Shown one piece after another: positions 1 to 6,903 of a DNA stretch of 55,745 nucleotides; within the stretch, counting starts at the first letter, position 1; every line of letters begins with the position of its first letter. Under the pieces are notes generated by a model that worked only from the letters and a program-made list of their open reading frames with translations, was not told the origin of the DNA and did not search any database. The position numbers and the translations under genes were made by a program. The DNA is taken from contig NZ_PPAW01000012.1 of the NCBI RefSeq assembly GCF_002913225.1, positions 1-55,745 on the forward strand. Reading direction: 5' to 3'. The stretch comes from Campylobacter concisus. GTDB lineage: Bacteria; Campylobacterota; Campylobacteria; Campylobacterales; Campylobacteraceae.

Positions 1-129
1 GATATAAACAAGGATCAGAAATTTCTCTATGCAAGAGAGCTTTTAAATTTCAAAGAAAAAAGAGGCATAGACGTCTTAGAGCTTATGCAAAAGATAGATA
101 AGAAGCAAATTTTAAATAAGATGGCTTAA
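1..129 (+). CDS. C-terminal fragment of an unknown protein
   Basis: An open frame enters from the left edge and stops with TAA at 127-129, giving 42 visible residues that are charged and probably helical, ending ILNKMA. I do not recognise the family. The last third of this gene includes a 28-nt stretch (86-113) that recurs with one mismatch at 1266-1293, on the far side of the next gene. Nothing about function can be said from the fragment. Its neighbours suggest, weakly, a link to the flagellum-associated pair that follows. Confidence 0.55.
   Translation, partial: DINKDQKFLYARELLNFKEKRGIDVLELMQKIDKKQILNKMA
86..113 (+). repeat. 28-nt direct repeat, left copy
   Basis: This stretch begins TGCAAAAGATAGATAAGAAG and matches 1266-1293 at 27 of 28 positions (C106 versus G1286). 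The left copy is coding (end of the upstream gene); the right copy is non-coding and sits just before a sigma54 promoter. The pair brackets the minus-strand gene and its promoter. Confidence 0.85.
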
Positions 130-163
130 TAAATGAAGATAGCCACCTTTTAAATTTATCTAT

Positions 164-1207
164 TTAAACTTTTGTCTCATTTTGAAGCTTTGTGGCATGA
201 GCTAGCACACTATCTACTATCTCGCTTGCGCTTTTGCCATCTTTTGAAGTGAGTAAATTTCTTTTTAGTAGCTCTTCTAAAATAAATTTGATCATCTTCT
301 CATTTTTTAAAAGCCTTGAGAGAGGCACTATATCATCAGTCAAGCTTTGCTCGTTCATTAGCTTTGAGTAAGAGCTTGCCTCCACACTAAGCTTCGTCTC
401 GCCACTATCACTAGCGATAGGGCTAAAACTCTTTAAAAATCCCACAAACACACCAGCATTGCTATAAGTATCATCTGCTTGATATACTGACATATCAGGG
501 TTAAATGTATATTCGTCGCTGGCTCTTGCGTCAAGATATTCTTTGCTAAAATTTAGCTCATAGACCTCGTGGCTTACTCCAAAGCCTCTAAGCTCATCTC
601 TAACGCTTTTTGCATCGTTAATTTGATCAAATGTTTTATATGCATTTGTAACAGATATTAGGCTCACATCTTTTAAAAAATTTGCATTTTTACCAAAGGT
701 TTTTTGGTTAGTATCCATGCTAAAGCCTTTTGGCAAATTTGCTAGATCAGCTTCGCTATATCTATCTTTCTCGTCCCCTACAATGCTTTTAAAAAGGTTA
801 TAGTAGTGTCTTGTGGTATCAGCTACGTCTATCTTTTCAAAGACAGCCTTGCTTCTATCTTGCGTAAAGAGATATGCTTTGTTGTTGTATCTAACTATCT
901 CATCAAGCGTGCTTTTGTGGATTTTAAAGTCTTGTGGCAAACCTGCAGCTTTGTTAAAATCAGCTCCCATAAAGCCTGCTTTATCCACTGTGTAGCCATA
1001 AGCTTGAAGATCACTGAAATTTAAAGAGATGAGGCCGTTTTGTGAAGAATAGACATAGGTAAATTTAGCAGGCTCTTGGCTTGGCTCACTACTCTTTTCT
1101 TTGGTTTTTTGGTTAAAAACATCACTAAAATTTGCAGATCTATTTTGCTTGTGTTGTTGCTTGATATATGAATTTACATTTGTGCTTAAGATGCTAATAT
1201 CATTCAC
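164..1207 (-). CDS. Cj0814-like flagellum-dependent secreted protein family (paralogue 1)
   Basis: 347 residues with no signal peptide or membrane segment. The first 60 residues are polar (Ser, Gln, Asn, Lys), as expected for a substrate of the flagellar type III exporter. A conserved block around residues 69-104 (core GFMGADFNKAAGLPQDFKIH) and a second motif (PDMSVY) are shared with the divergent gene at 1343-2491. I recall this block from Campylobacter proteins of the Cj0814 family; that name is from memory. The start is GTG, chosen because GGAGG lies 7 nt upstream; an ATG at 1203 is out of frame. A sigma54-type promoter precedes it. Function beyond probable export is unknown. Confidence 0.75.
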   Translation of the reverse strand: MNDISILSTNVNSYIKQQHKQNRSANFSDVFNQKTKEKSSEPSQEPAKFTYVYSSQNGLISLNFSDLQAYGYTVDKAGFMGADFNKAAGLPQDFKIHKSTLDEIVRYNNKAYLFTQDRSKAVFEKIDVADTTRHYYNLFKSIVGDEKDRYSEADLANLPKGFSMDTNQKTFGKNANFLKDVSLISVTNAYKTFDQINDAKSVRDELRGFGVSHEVYELNFSKEYLDARASDEYTFNPDMSVYQADDTYSNAGVFVGFLKSFSPIASDSGETKLSVEASSYSKLMNEQSLTDDIVPLSRLLKNEKMIKFILEELLKRNLLTSKDGKSASEIVDSVLAHATKLQNETKV

Positions 1208-1238
1208 GGTTTGACCTCCTAGCTTCTTTTATGTTTAA

Positions 1239-1254
1239 AGCAAAAGGTGTTCCA
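1239..1254 (-). promoter_or_regulatory. sigma54 (RpoN) -24/-12 promoter for 164-1207
   Basis: On the minus strand the bases read TGGAAC-ACCTT-TTGCT, with GG and GC separated by exactly 10 nt as RpoN requires. The usual TGGCAC is TGGAAC here, so it is a one-base variant. The predicted start lies about 20 nt before the GTG, leaving room for the GGAGG ribosome site. RpoN controls rod, hook and other middle flagellar genes in Campylobacter. Confidence 0.65.
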
Positions 1255-1265
1255 GTGATTTGATT

Positions 1266-1293
1266 TGCAAAAGATAGATAAGAAGGAAATTTT
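1266..1293 (+). repeat. 28-nt direct repeat, right copy
   Basis: Non-coding copy of 86-113 with one mismatch. It ends immediately before the -24 element of the promoter at 1294-1309. Its presence suggests the plus-strand gene at 1343 once followed directly after the upstream gene and that the minus-strand paralogue was inserted between them. Confidence 0.85.
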
Positions 1294-1309
1294 CGGCACA
1301 ACTTTTGCT
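1294..1309 (+). promoter_or_regulatory. sigma54 (RpoN) -24/-12 promoter for 1343-2491
   Basis: CGGCAC-AACTT-TTGCT fits the RpoN consensus TGGCAC-N5-TTGCW at all but the first base, with GG (1295-1296) and GC (1307-1308) spaced by 10 nt. The ATG lies 33 nt after the -12 element, with AAGGAG between. Confidence 0.8.
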
Positions 1310-1342
1310 TACTCTTTGAAGCTAAATTTCAAGGAGTAAGCT

Positions 1343-2491
1343 ATGAAAGTCTCTTATAACTCCATCTTAACAAAACAGCACTACCAAAAACAGACAAAAA
1401 ACGAAGGCTTTGCAAGCTTCTTACCTAACACTCCAAATATAAATTCTATCAGCCAAACCACTACTCCTAAAAATGACTTTGTTTTATCTAGCAGTATCGA
1501 CTCTCTTTACCAGGCCAAATTTACTTCACAAGAGGGTTACGGATATAGTGTAGATGCTAAAGGATTTATGGGAGCTGACTTTAACAAAGCTGCAGGTCTG
1601 CCACAGGACTTTAAAATCCACAAAAGCACACTTGATGCGATAGTGCTACACAATCAAAAACATCCAAACTTTACAAATTTTTCAATGAATACAAAAAAAG
1701 ATAATGTGCTATTTGGAGAGGATAGCTTTGCAAATATCGATCTAGCAGACACTATAAAGCAATACTATAAAATTTTTGATCAAATTTCAGCTGGAGTTAT
1801 TAGCAAGGGTAAAGAATTTTACTCAAATGAAGATCTGGCAAAGATGCCAAAGGGCTACTTTTCAAAAGATAAAAAAATAGAGCATTATGAATACCTAATG
1901 GACAGGATGACTAGCGATGAGCTAGATGGACTAACCGATAGAAGCAATGAGAAGATAACTCATATCTTTAGGACAGCCCAAGAGGCAGACGATGCACATA
2001 GACTGTGGGATGATCTAAGTGATATAAATGTAGAAGTCAATGGAAATTTCCTTGACTTTTCTCCAGAAGTGATGACAACTGAGCATACTATCCCTTATAT
2101 GTGGGTTAGTAGTGCTGGATATGACTTTAAACCTGATATGTCTGTATATGATAACGAACAAGGTTATACAAAGGAGCAAATCTTTGTAGCATTTTTAAAA
2201 AACGAGCAAGGTCTTGTGCTACAAGGTGGCACAACAAGGATAACTGACGAGGCTCTTAGTGTGTATAAAAGTTCATTAATACTTACAAAACAAGATAGAA
2301 GTGAAATAGGCATACCAAAGGCTTATTATGATGAGATACTATCTGGCAAGAAAGATCTAAAAGATATACTAGCTAGGATTTTAAAGCTTAGAAATTTAGA
2401 GCTTAAAAAAGATCACACACTTGAGGGGCTAGCAAGTAAGATAATGGATGTTTTAAAAGAATTTGATGAGAGGACGAAGGTAAAAGCCTAA
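1343..2491 (+). CDS. Cj0814-like flagellum-dependent secreted protein family (paralogue 2)
   Basis: 382 residues, soluble, no signal peptide. It shares with 164-1207 the block around residues 66-101, the PDMSVY motif near residue 265 and a similar polar N-terminus, but is diverged elsewhere and carries a longer middle section. CAAGGAGTAAGCT before the ATG is a good ribosome site. The sigma54 promoter upstream and the family assignment point to export through the flagellar apparatus; this is inference. Its TAA overlaps the recO stop codon by convergent transcription, so the two genes share 4 nt. Confidence 0.75.
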   Translation: MKVSYNSILTKQHYQKQTKNEGFASFLPNTPNINSISQTTTPKNDFVLSSSIDSLYQAKFTSQEGYGYSVDAKGFMGADFNKAAGLPQDFKIHKSTLDAIVLHNQKHPNFTNFSMNTKKDNVLFGEDSFANIDLADTIKQYYKIFDQISAGVISKGKEFYSNEDLAKMPKGYFSKDKKIEHYEYLMDRMTSDELDGLTDRSNEKITHIFRTAQEADDAHRLWDDLSDINVEVNGNFLDFSPEVMTTEHTIPYMWVSSAGYDFKPDMSVYDNEQGYTKEQIFVAFLKNEQGLVLQGGTTRITDEALSVYKSSLILTKQDRSEIGIPKAYYDEILSGKKDLKDILARILKLRNLELKKDHTLEGLASKIMDVLKEFDERTKVKA

Positions 2492-3102
2492 AGTCCGTCA
2501 AGTAAAATTTTATAAAGGTGGTTTATCTCATCGTCATTTAGCTCGATCGTGCTTTTTGTATCAAACAAATTTTTGATCTTGCCAGCGTCAAATTCGCTCC
2601 TATCAAGGCAGTGTTTGTGTGATGGTAAAAAGCCACGAGTTAAGCAAAGCTCGCTTTCTATCTCCTCGTCGCAGATAAAGCACTCAAGCTCGCTGTGAAG
2701 CCTGCCTTCATACTCTAAAATTTTGACGTAGCTTTCGATGATAAGGCGCTTTGGATTTTGCAGCTGCATCTGTTTGGCGCAGCGATCAAGCTCGCTAAAA
2801 TAAATTTCATCTAGCTGCTCGACCTCTTTTAGATGATCATAAAGTAGGCGCATAAACTGCTGCCAAATGATGAGTTTGTCGCGCTCTAGCAGCCATTTAA
2901 AGCCAAGGTGGAGTATGCTTCTAAGCTTTGGTAGAAACTTAGCCTCTTGCTCGAGCTCAAAGTCGATCTTGTAGCCAGTCATGATGTTTGAGTGGCGAGC
3001 GCCAAAAAATCTATATGACTTTACGAGCAAATTTGGCGTTAGCACAAAGACTAAAAGGTCCTCGTCTCTGACCTTTTGCACGCGCAGGATGTAGCCTTGC
3101 AT
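2488..3102 (-). CDS. recO: DNA recombination/repair protein RecO
   Basis: 204 residues, the short epsilonproteobacterial form. RecO binds single-stranded DNA and, with RecR, loads RecA on SSB-coated DNA in the RecFOR-type pathway. The N-terminal 75 residues fit the OB fold, followed by a helical region. Four cysteines (C141, C144, C153, C165) are placed like the zinc-binding set of this domain. Its ATG abuts the dusB stop codon (3103), so it is translated as part of the leftward dksA-dusB-recO run. Confidence 0.85.
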   Translation of the reverse strand: MQGYILRVQKVRDEDLLVFVLTPNLLVKSYRFFGARHSNIMTGYKIDFELEQEAKFLPKLRSILHLGFKWLLERDKLIIWQQFMRLLYDHLKEVEQLDEIYFSELDRCAKQMQLQNPKRLIIESYVKILEYEGRLHSELECFICDEEIESELCLTRGFLPSHKHCLDRSEFDAGKIKNLFDTKSTIELNDDEINHLYKILLDGL

Positions 3103-4026
3103 CTAGGCAAAAAACTCCCTTATGCGTTCTCTCATCACGCGGGCGTCTTTGATGAAATTTACCTCATTTCTAAAGCTCGTAGCGCCATCTATGCCCTTGC
3201 TGTATTGGTGGAGGTGCTTTCTAAAGATGCAAAGTCCGTGCTCGCCGTAGTGCTCGATCATAGCGTCGAAGTGAGCTAGGATGATCTCTTGTTTTAGTGC
3301 CTTATCCACGCTACTTTTGGTCTTTATCTCGTGAAATATCCAAGGATTGCCTATACTTGCTCTGCCGATCATTAGGGCGTCGCATTTTGTGAGATTTAAA
3401 ATTTCATCTGCATTTTTCGCGTTTATATCGCCATTTGCAACGACTGGGATTTTCACGCTCGCCTTTACTCTAGCGATCGCTTCATAATCAACCTTTGCGC
3501 TGTATCCACCGGCTCTGGTGCGACCATGTACTGCGATGTAGTCTGCGCCAGCTTCTTCGCAGGCTTTTGCGATTTTCTCTTCATTTTTGTCGTTAAAGCC
3601 AAGTCTAAATTTAACGCTTAGGCTCTCTTTGTTTGAGACGCTTTTTATGGCTTCGATTATACTTTGAAGTTTGTCAAGATCGTTTAGTAACGCAGATCCC
3701 GCGCCTTGTCTAACGACCTTTGGCACAGGGCAGCCGCAGTTTAGATCGAGCCCATAAATTCCATCAAATTTATTGACTATCTGCACGGCTTTTTTTATAT
3801 TTTCTATATCGCTACCAGCTATTTGGACGACGTAGGGCTCTTCGTTTGGGGATTTTTTAAGCATTTCAAGGGTTTTGTCACTGCTCTCATAGACCAAGGC
3901 ATTTGCGCTGATCATCTCACTGACAGTGACATCGCAGCCAAATTTCTTGACGACGCTTCGTAATGGCAGGTCAGAAAAACCAGCAAGTGGCGCTAAGAAA
4001 AGTGGCTTTTTACTAAAGTCTATCAT
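3103..4026 (-). CDS. dusB: tRNA-dihydrouridine synthase
   Basis: 307 residues, normal for the Dus family. It reduces uridines in the tRNA D-loop using FMN and NADPH. The N-terminal LAPLAGFSDLPLR is the FMN-barrel start, NCGCP (96-100) carries the active-site cysteine C99, and HGRTRAGGYS near 168 and ANGDI near 198 are further FMN/tRNA contacts. The start overlaps the end of the upstream membrane-protein gene by 4 nt, showing translational coupling. Assignment to DusB rather than another Dus subgroup is by overall resemblance. Confidence 0.9.
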   Translation of the reverse strand: MIDFSKKPLFLAPLAGFSDLPLRSVVKKFGCDVTVSEMISANALVYESSDKTLEMLKKSPNEEPYVVQIAGSDIENIKKAVQIVNKFDGIYGLDLNCGCPVPKVVRQGAGSALLNDLDKLQSIIEAIKSVSNKESLSVKFRLGFNDKNEEKIAKACEEAGADYIAVHGRTRAGGYSAKVDYEAIARVKASVKIPVVANGDINAKNADEILNLTKCDALMIGRASIGNPWIFHEIKTKSSVDKALKQEIILAHFDAMIEHYGEHGLCIFRKHLHQYSKGIDGATSFRNEVNFIKDARVMRERIREFFA

Positions 4027-5021
4027 TTAAAAAATAGCGAGCTAGGCACCATTTTGCCGTTATCTCGCAAAAATAGTAAAACCTTTATCTCTTTAAACTC
4101 ATCTGGGTCGCTGCCCTCGATAGCTTCTCTTACTTTATCAAGCATCTGAAGCTCAAATAGCGCATATACGTAGGCTTCATCAGCGTCAGCATGGATGCTT
4201 TTTAGCTTCTCAAAGATGCCGATAAATGCGTCTGGTTTTAGCTTATTTTTAAGCATTATAGCTGCTTTGTCGTATTGTGCTTTTGTTACTTTTGCGTTGT
4301 TTAAAAGATCAAAAATTTCATCGCTGCTTAGGTCGATCTCATCATTTACGAAACGCGTGATAATGGTCATTATATCTTCGCTTGCTAGCTCTGGATCGAT
4401 TTTTTTGATCTCATTAAATGAAGCTGTTTTTATGAGCTTATCGAAGGCTGCCTTTTTAAGGCTATCGTTTTGCTCTTGATTTTTAAGCACATCAAGATAG
4501 TAAGTAGGCATCTGCTCGATCTTGTTTAGCTCGTTTAGGATGTTTAGTTTGCTATCTTTTGCTAGTCTAAATTTTTTTAGATCGACGATCTCTTTGTTTT
4601 TTATGCTTTTTATGGTTTGTAAGATGTTGTTTATCTCGCCGTCATCAACGCCAACGTCCTTAAGCTCGCCTACTGGTGAGATAGAGCGAGTGAGCTGTGA
4701 GGCGATCTTGTAAGTGTCGGTTTTGAAGTCTTTGTTGCTCTCAAAGCCAAGAAGCGTCTCTTTTGCAAGGTCTTTGTAGAGTTGGCTATCTTTTTTGATC
4801 CATTTTTTATATCTATAAAAGGCGTATCCATGATATGCGATGTGAAGTAGGGCAAGGAGTGCCAAAATGGCTACTGGAAGTGCCACCCAGACAGCTACTG
4901 GCAAGGTTATGGCTTGACCTAAGAGCTCAAAGGTGAAGTCTGAACTATTAAGAGAATAGGTAAGTCCTGCAACAACTGCTGTGTAGATGATGCAGTAGAC
5001 GAGAAATTTTCTGGTTTTCAT
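4023..5021 (-). CDS. Conserved two-helix inner-membrane protein of unknown function
   Basis: 332 residues. Two hydrophobic helices near residues 5-25 and 38-66 are followed by a large soluble, mostly helical, acidic and lysine-rich region of about 260 residues with no motif I recognise. By topology the bulk is probably cytoplasmic. It overlaps dusB by 4 nt and follows dksA by 9 nt, so it belongs to the dksA-dusB-recO transcript. A membrane protein sits in the same place in C. jejuni (Cj0124c, from memory). No function is claimed. Confidence 0.8.
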   Translation of the reverse strand: MKTRKFLVYCIIYTAVVAGLTYSLNSSDFTFELLGQAITLPVAVWVALPVAILALLALLHIAYHGYAFYRYKKWIKKDSQLYKDLAKETLLGFESNKDFKTDTYKIASQLTRSISPVGELKDVGVDDGEINNILQTIKSIKNKEIVDLKKFRLAKDSKLNILNELNKIEQMPTYYLDVLKNQEQNDSLKKAAFDKLIKTASFNEIKKIDPELASEDIMTIITRFVNDEIDLSSDEIFDLLNNAKVTKAQYDKAAIMLKNKLKPDAFIGIFEKLKSIHADADEAYVYALFELQMLDKVREAIEGSDPDEFKEIKVLLFLRDNGKMVPSSLFFK

Positions 5022-5030
5022 ATTTTCTCC

Positions 5031-5387
5031 TTAGTTTTTTGCTGTTTTTTCTATTATCTCACGACAAGCTATGCAGTATTTTGCATGCGGTTTTACTTTT
5101 AGGCGAGGGACGCCGATCTCCTCTTCACACATGTCACAAATTCCATAAGTCTTGTTTGATATCTTCTCAAGCGCCTCGTCGATCTCGTGAAGCTCGGCTC
5201 TTTGCTGGGTTGATATAGACTGCTCTATAAGCTGGTCGGTATTTACTGAAGCGATGTCAAATTCATCGCTTACTCCACTATCTCTTAGGCCGCTTACTTC
5301 AACTGATGAGTCATAAATATTTTTTTTGATTTGTAACTTTCTATCTTCAAGTAGTTTTTTGAAAAAATTTAGCTCGTTTTGAGTCAT
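5031..5387 (-). CDS. dksA: DksA-family transcription factor
   Basis: 118 residues from the chosen start. DksA binds the secondary channel of RNA polymerase and, with ppGpp, adjusts stringent-response promoters. A coiled-coil half is followed by a C4 zinc finger (C84, C87, C105, C108; CX2C-X17-CX2C). DEFDIA at 41-46 fits the DxxDxA coiled-coil tip. A longer frame reaches 5432, but ATG 5387 has AAGGA 7 nt upstream and gives the usual family start, while the longer one runs into rlmH. Both genes are probably on one transcript. Confidence 0.88.
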   Translation of the reverse strand: MTQNELNFFKKLLEDRKLQIKKNIYDSSVEVSGLRDSGVSDEFDIASVNTDQLIEQSISTQQRAELHEIDEALEKISNKTYGICDMCEEEIGVPRLKVKPHAKYCIACREIIEKTAKN

Positions 5388-5398
5388 TTTATATTCCT

Positions 5399-5854
5399 TT
5401 ATTTGTGATATGGGTGGTTTGCATTGATACAAAGCCCTCTAAAAATTTGCTCAAAAAGTACGAGTTTGGCGACTTTGTGCGCCATAGTCATCTTGCTTAA
5501 GCTTACGACTTTTTGTGCCTTGTTTTTTAAATTTTGGCTAAGCCCATAAGCTCCACCTATGAAAAAATTGATCTGTGAATTTGAGTTTAAAATTTGAGCA
5601 AATTCTTGGCTGTCAAGCTGTGAGCCATTTTCATCAAGCATCACGCAAAAGCCTTTTAAATTTGGCTCGTAAATTTCATCGTAAGCTCTTAGCGCATCGC
5701 TTCTGCCACTGCTTTGAGCCTTTGCTATCTTTTCATTAAATATTATTTTGTCGTTTATCTTGGCAAATTTTGCACTCATTTTTATATATTCTTGTATCTC
5801 GTTTTCAAAGTTGTCACGCGATGATTTTTGAATGCTAAAAACCGAAATTTCCAA
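5399..5854 (-). CDS. rlmH: 23S rRNA (pseudouridine-1915-N3)-methyltransferase RlmH
   Basis: 151 residues, the usual length of this SPOUT-class methyltransferase, which methylates the pseudouridine at 23S position 1915 in helix 69 on assembled ribosomes. The SAM-knot signature [11 protein letters not shown] lies near residues 95-105 and the family C-terminus ends HPYHK. It lies 2 nt after accD and 11 nt before dksA, in the same leftward run. Confidence 0.92.
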   Translation of the reverse strand: MEISVFSIQKSSRDNFENEIQEYIKMSAKFAKINDKIIFNEKIAKAQSSGRSDALRAYDEIYEPNLKGFCVMLDENGSQLDSQEFAQILNSNSQINFFIGGAYGLSQNLKNKAQKVVSLSKMTMAHKVAKLVLFEQIFRGLCINANHPYHK

Positions 5855-5856
5855 AC

Positions 5857-6774
5857 TTACCCTTTGGTTTTTAGCTTTAGTTCAAAGCCAGCTTCGCTAG
5901 GAGTAGTTACTTCGCTTTTAGAGATCATAGCTTTGTTGTTTGTAAGAAATTTAACCATATCGCTTATATATTTTTTGTGCTCGCTTCTTGGTACGATGTC
6001 ATCTATAAGACCATGTTCAAGCAAAAACTCAGCCCTTTGAAAGCCCTCTGGAAGATCAGCGCCTATGGTTTGTTTGATGACCCTTTGCCCTGCAAAGCCT
6101 ATTAGCGCGCCAGGTTCAGCGATTATTAGATCTCCAAGCCATGCAAACGATGCACTAACGCCGCCCATCGTAGGATCTGTAAGTATAGAAATATATGGCA
6201 GTCTTGCTTCATCAAGAAGTTTTAGGGCTGCTGAAGTCTTTGACATCTGCATCAAAGAAAATGTGCTCTCTTGCATTCTAGCGCCACCAGATGCGCTTAC
6301 GATGATCAAGGCTTGGCGTTTTTCGATCGCGCGTTTTATCGCTCTTACAATCTTTTCGCCCTCGACTGAAGCTAGTGAGCCGCCCATAAAGCCAAAGTCA
6401 AAAACAACTAGCTGAATTTCTTGTCCGTTGCATTTGCCTTCGCCGCATATCACTGAGCTTGTGTGTCCTGTTTTTTCTTTATTTTCTGTAATTCTTTTTT
6501 TGTATGATTTTTTATCGACAAAATTTAAAGGATCTACTGGTTTTAAATTTGCGTCAAATTCTACAAAGCTACCTTCATCGCAGATTAAATTTATGCGATC
6601 ATCAGCTTTTAATCTCATGTGGTAGCCACATTTTGGGCATACATTAAAACAAGCTTCAACTTCTTTGTAATACATCAGTGAGTGGCAGTTGTCGCATTTT
6701 ACCCAGTGTGTAGGTGCTTCTTCTGGACGAGGTTGAGCTTTTCTTATCTTTGAAAAAATGTCTGAGAAATTCAT
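5857..6774 (-). CDS. accD: Acetyl-CoA carboxylase carboxyltransferase subunit beta
   Basis: 305 residues from ATG 6774. With AccA it transfers the carboxyl group from biotin-BCCP to acetyl-CoA, making malonyl-CoA for fatty acids. A four-cysteine zinc ribbon near the N-terminus (CDNC ... CPKC) is followed by the crotonase-like domain with [16 protein letters not shown] and [16 protein letters not shown] at 6786 would add four residues, but neither start has a strong ribosome site; ATG with MNFSDIF fits the family better. It heads the run accD-rlmH-dksA-membrane protein-dusB-recO. Confidence 0.92.
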   Translation of the reverse strand: MNFSDIFSKIRKAQPRPEEAPTHWVKCDNCHSLMYYKEVEACFNVCPKCGYHMRLKADDRINLICDEGSFVEFDANLKPVDPLNFVDKKSYKKRITENKEKTGHTSSVICGEGKCNGQEIQLVVFDFGFMGGSLASVEGEKIVRAIKRAIEKRQALIIVSASGGARMQESTFSLMQMSKTSAALKLLDEARLPYISILTDPTMGGVSASFAWLGDLIIAEPGALIGFAGQRVIKQTIGADLPEGFQRAEFLLEHGLIDDIVPRSEHKKYISDMVKFLTNNKAMISKSEVTTPSEAGFELKLKTKG

Positions 6775-6805
6775 CTTTTTACCCACTTATATTAAAAATT
6801 GTGGG

Positions 6806-6811
6806 ATTATA
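6806..6811 (-). promoter_or_regulatory. Likely sigma70 -10 box for accD operon
   Basis: TATAAT on the minus strand, 31 nt before the accD ATG, in the only gap of the leftward run. Campylobacter sigma70 promoters often lack a clear -35, and none is seen here. Confidence 0.5.
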
Positions 6812-6869
6812 TCTAATGTTAGCCTTGCTTTTTCTTATATGACTTAAAGTTTGTTTGTTTGCGGGGGAT

Positions 6870-6893
6870 TTAAGGGGCAAACTAGCCCCTTAA
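6870..6893 (-). terminator. Hairpin after bamA
   Basis: Perfect 9-bp stem TTAAGGGGC / GCCCCTTAA with a 6-nt loop, 10 nt beyond the bamA stop. The sequence after it on the minus strand is C-rich rather than a U-tract, so termination may be incomplete or assisted. Confidence 0.5.
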
Positions 6894-6903
6894 AAGTATT
6901 TTA

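Noticed and set aside
5388-5432. N-terminal extension of dksA to 5432
   Set aside because: The extension overlaps rlmH, has no ribosome site and lengthens the family start; AAGGA supports ATG 5387.
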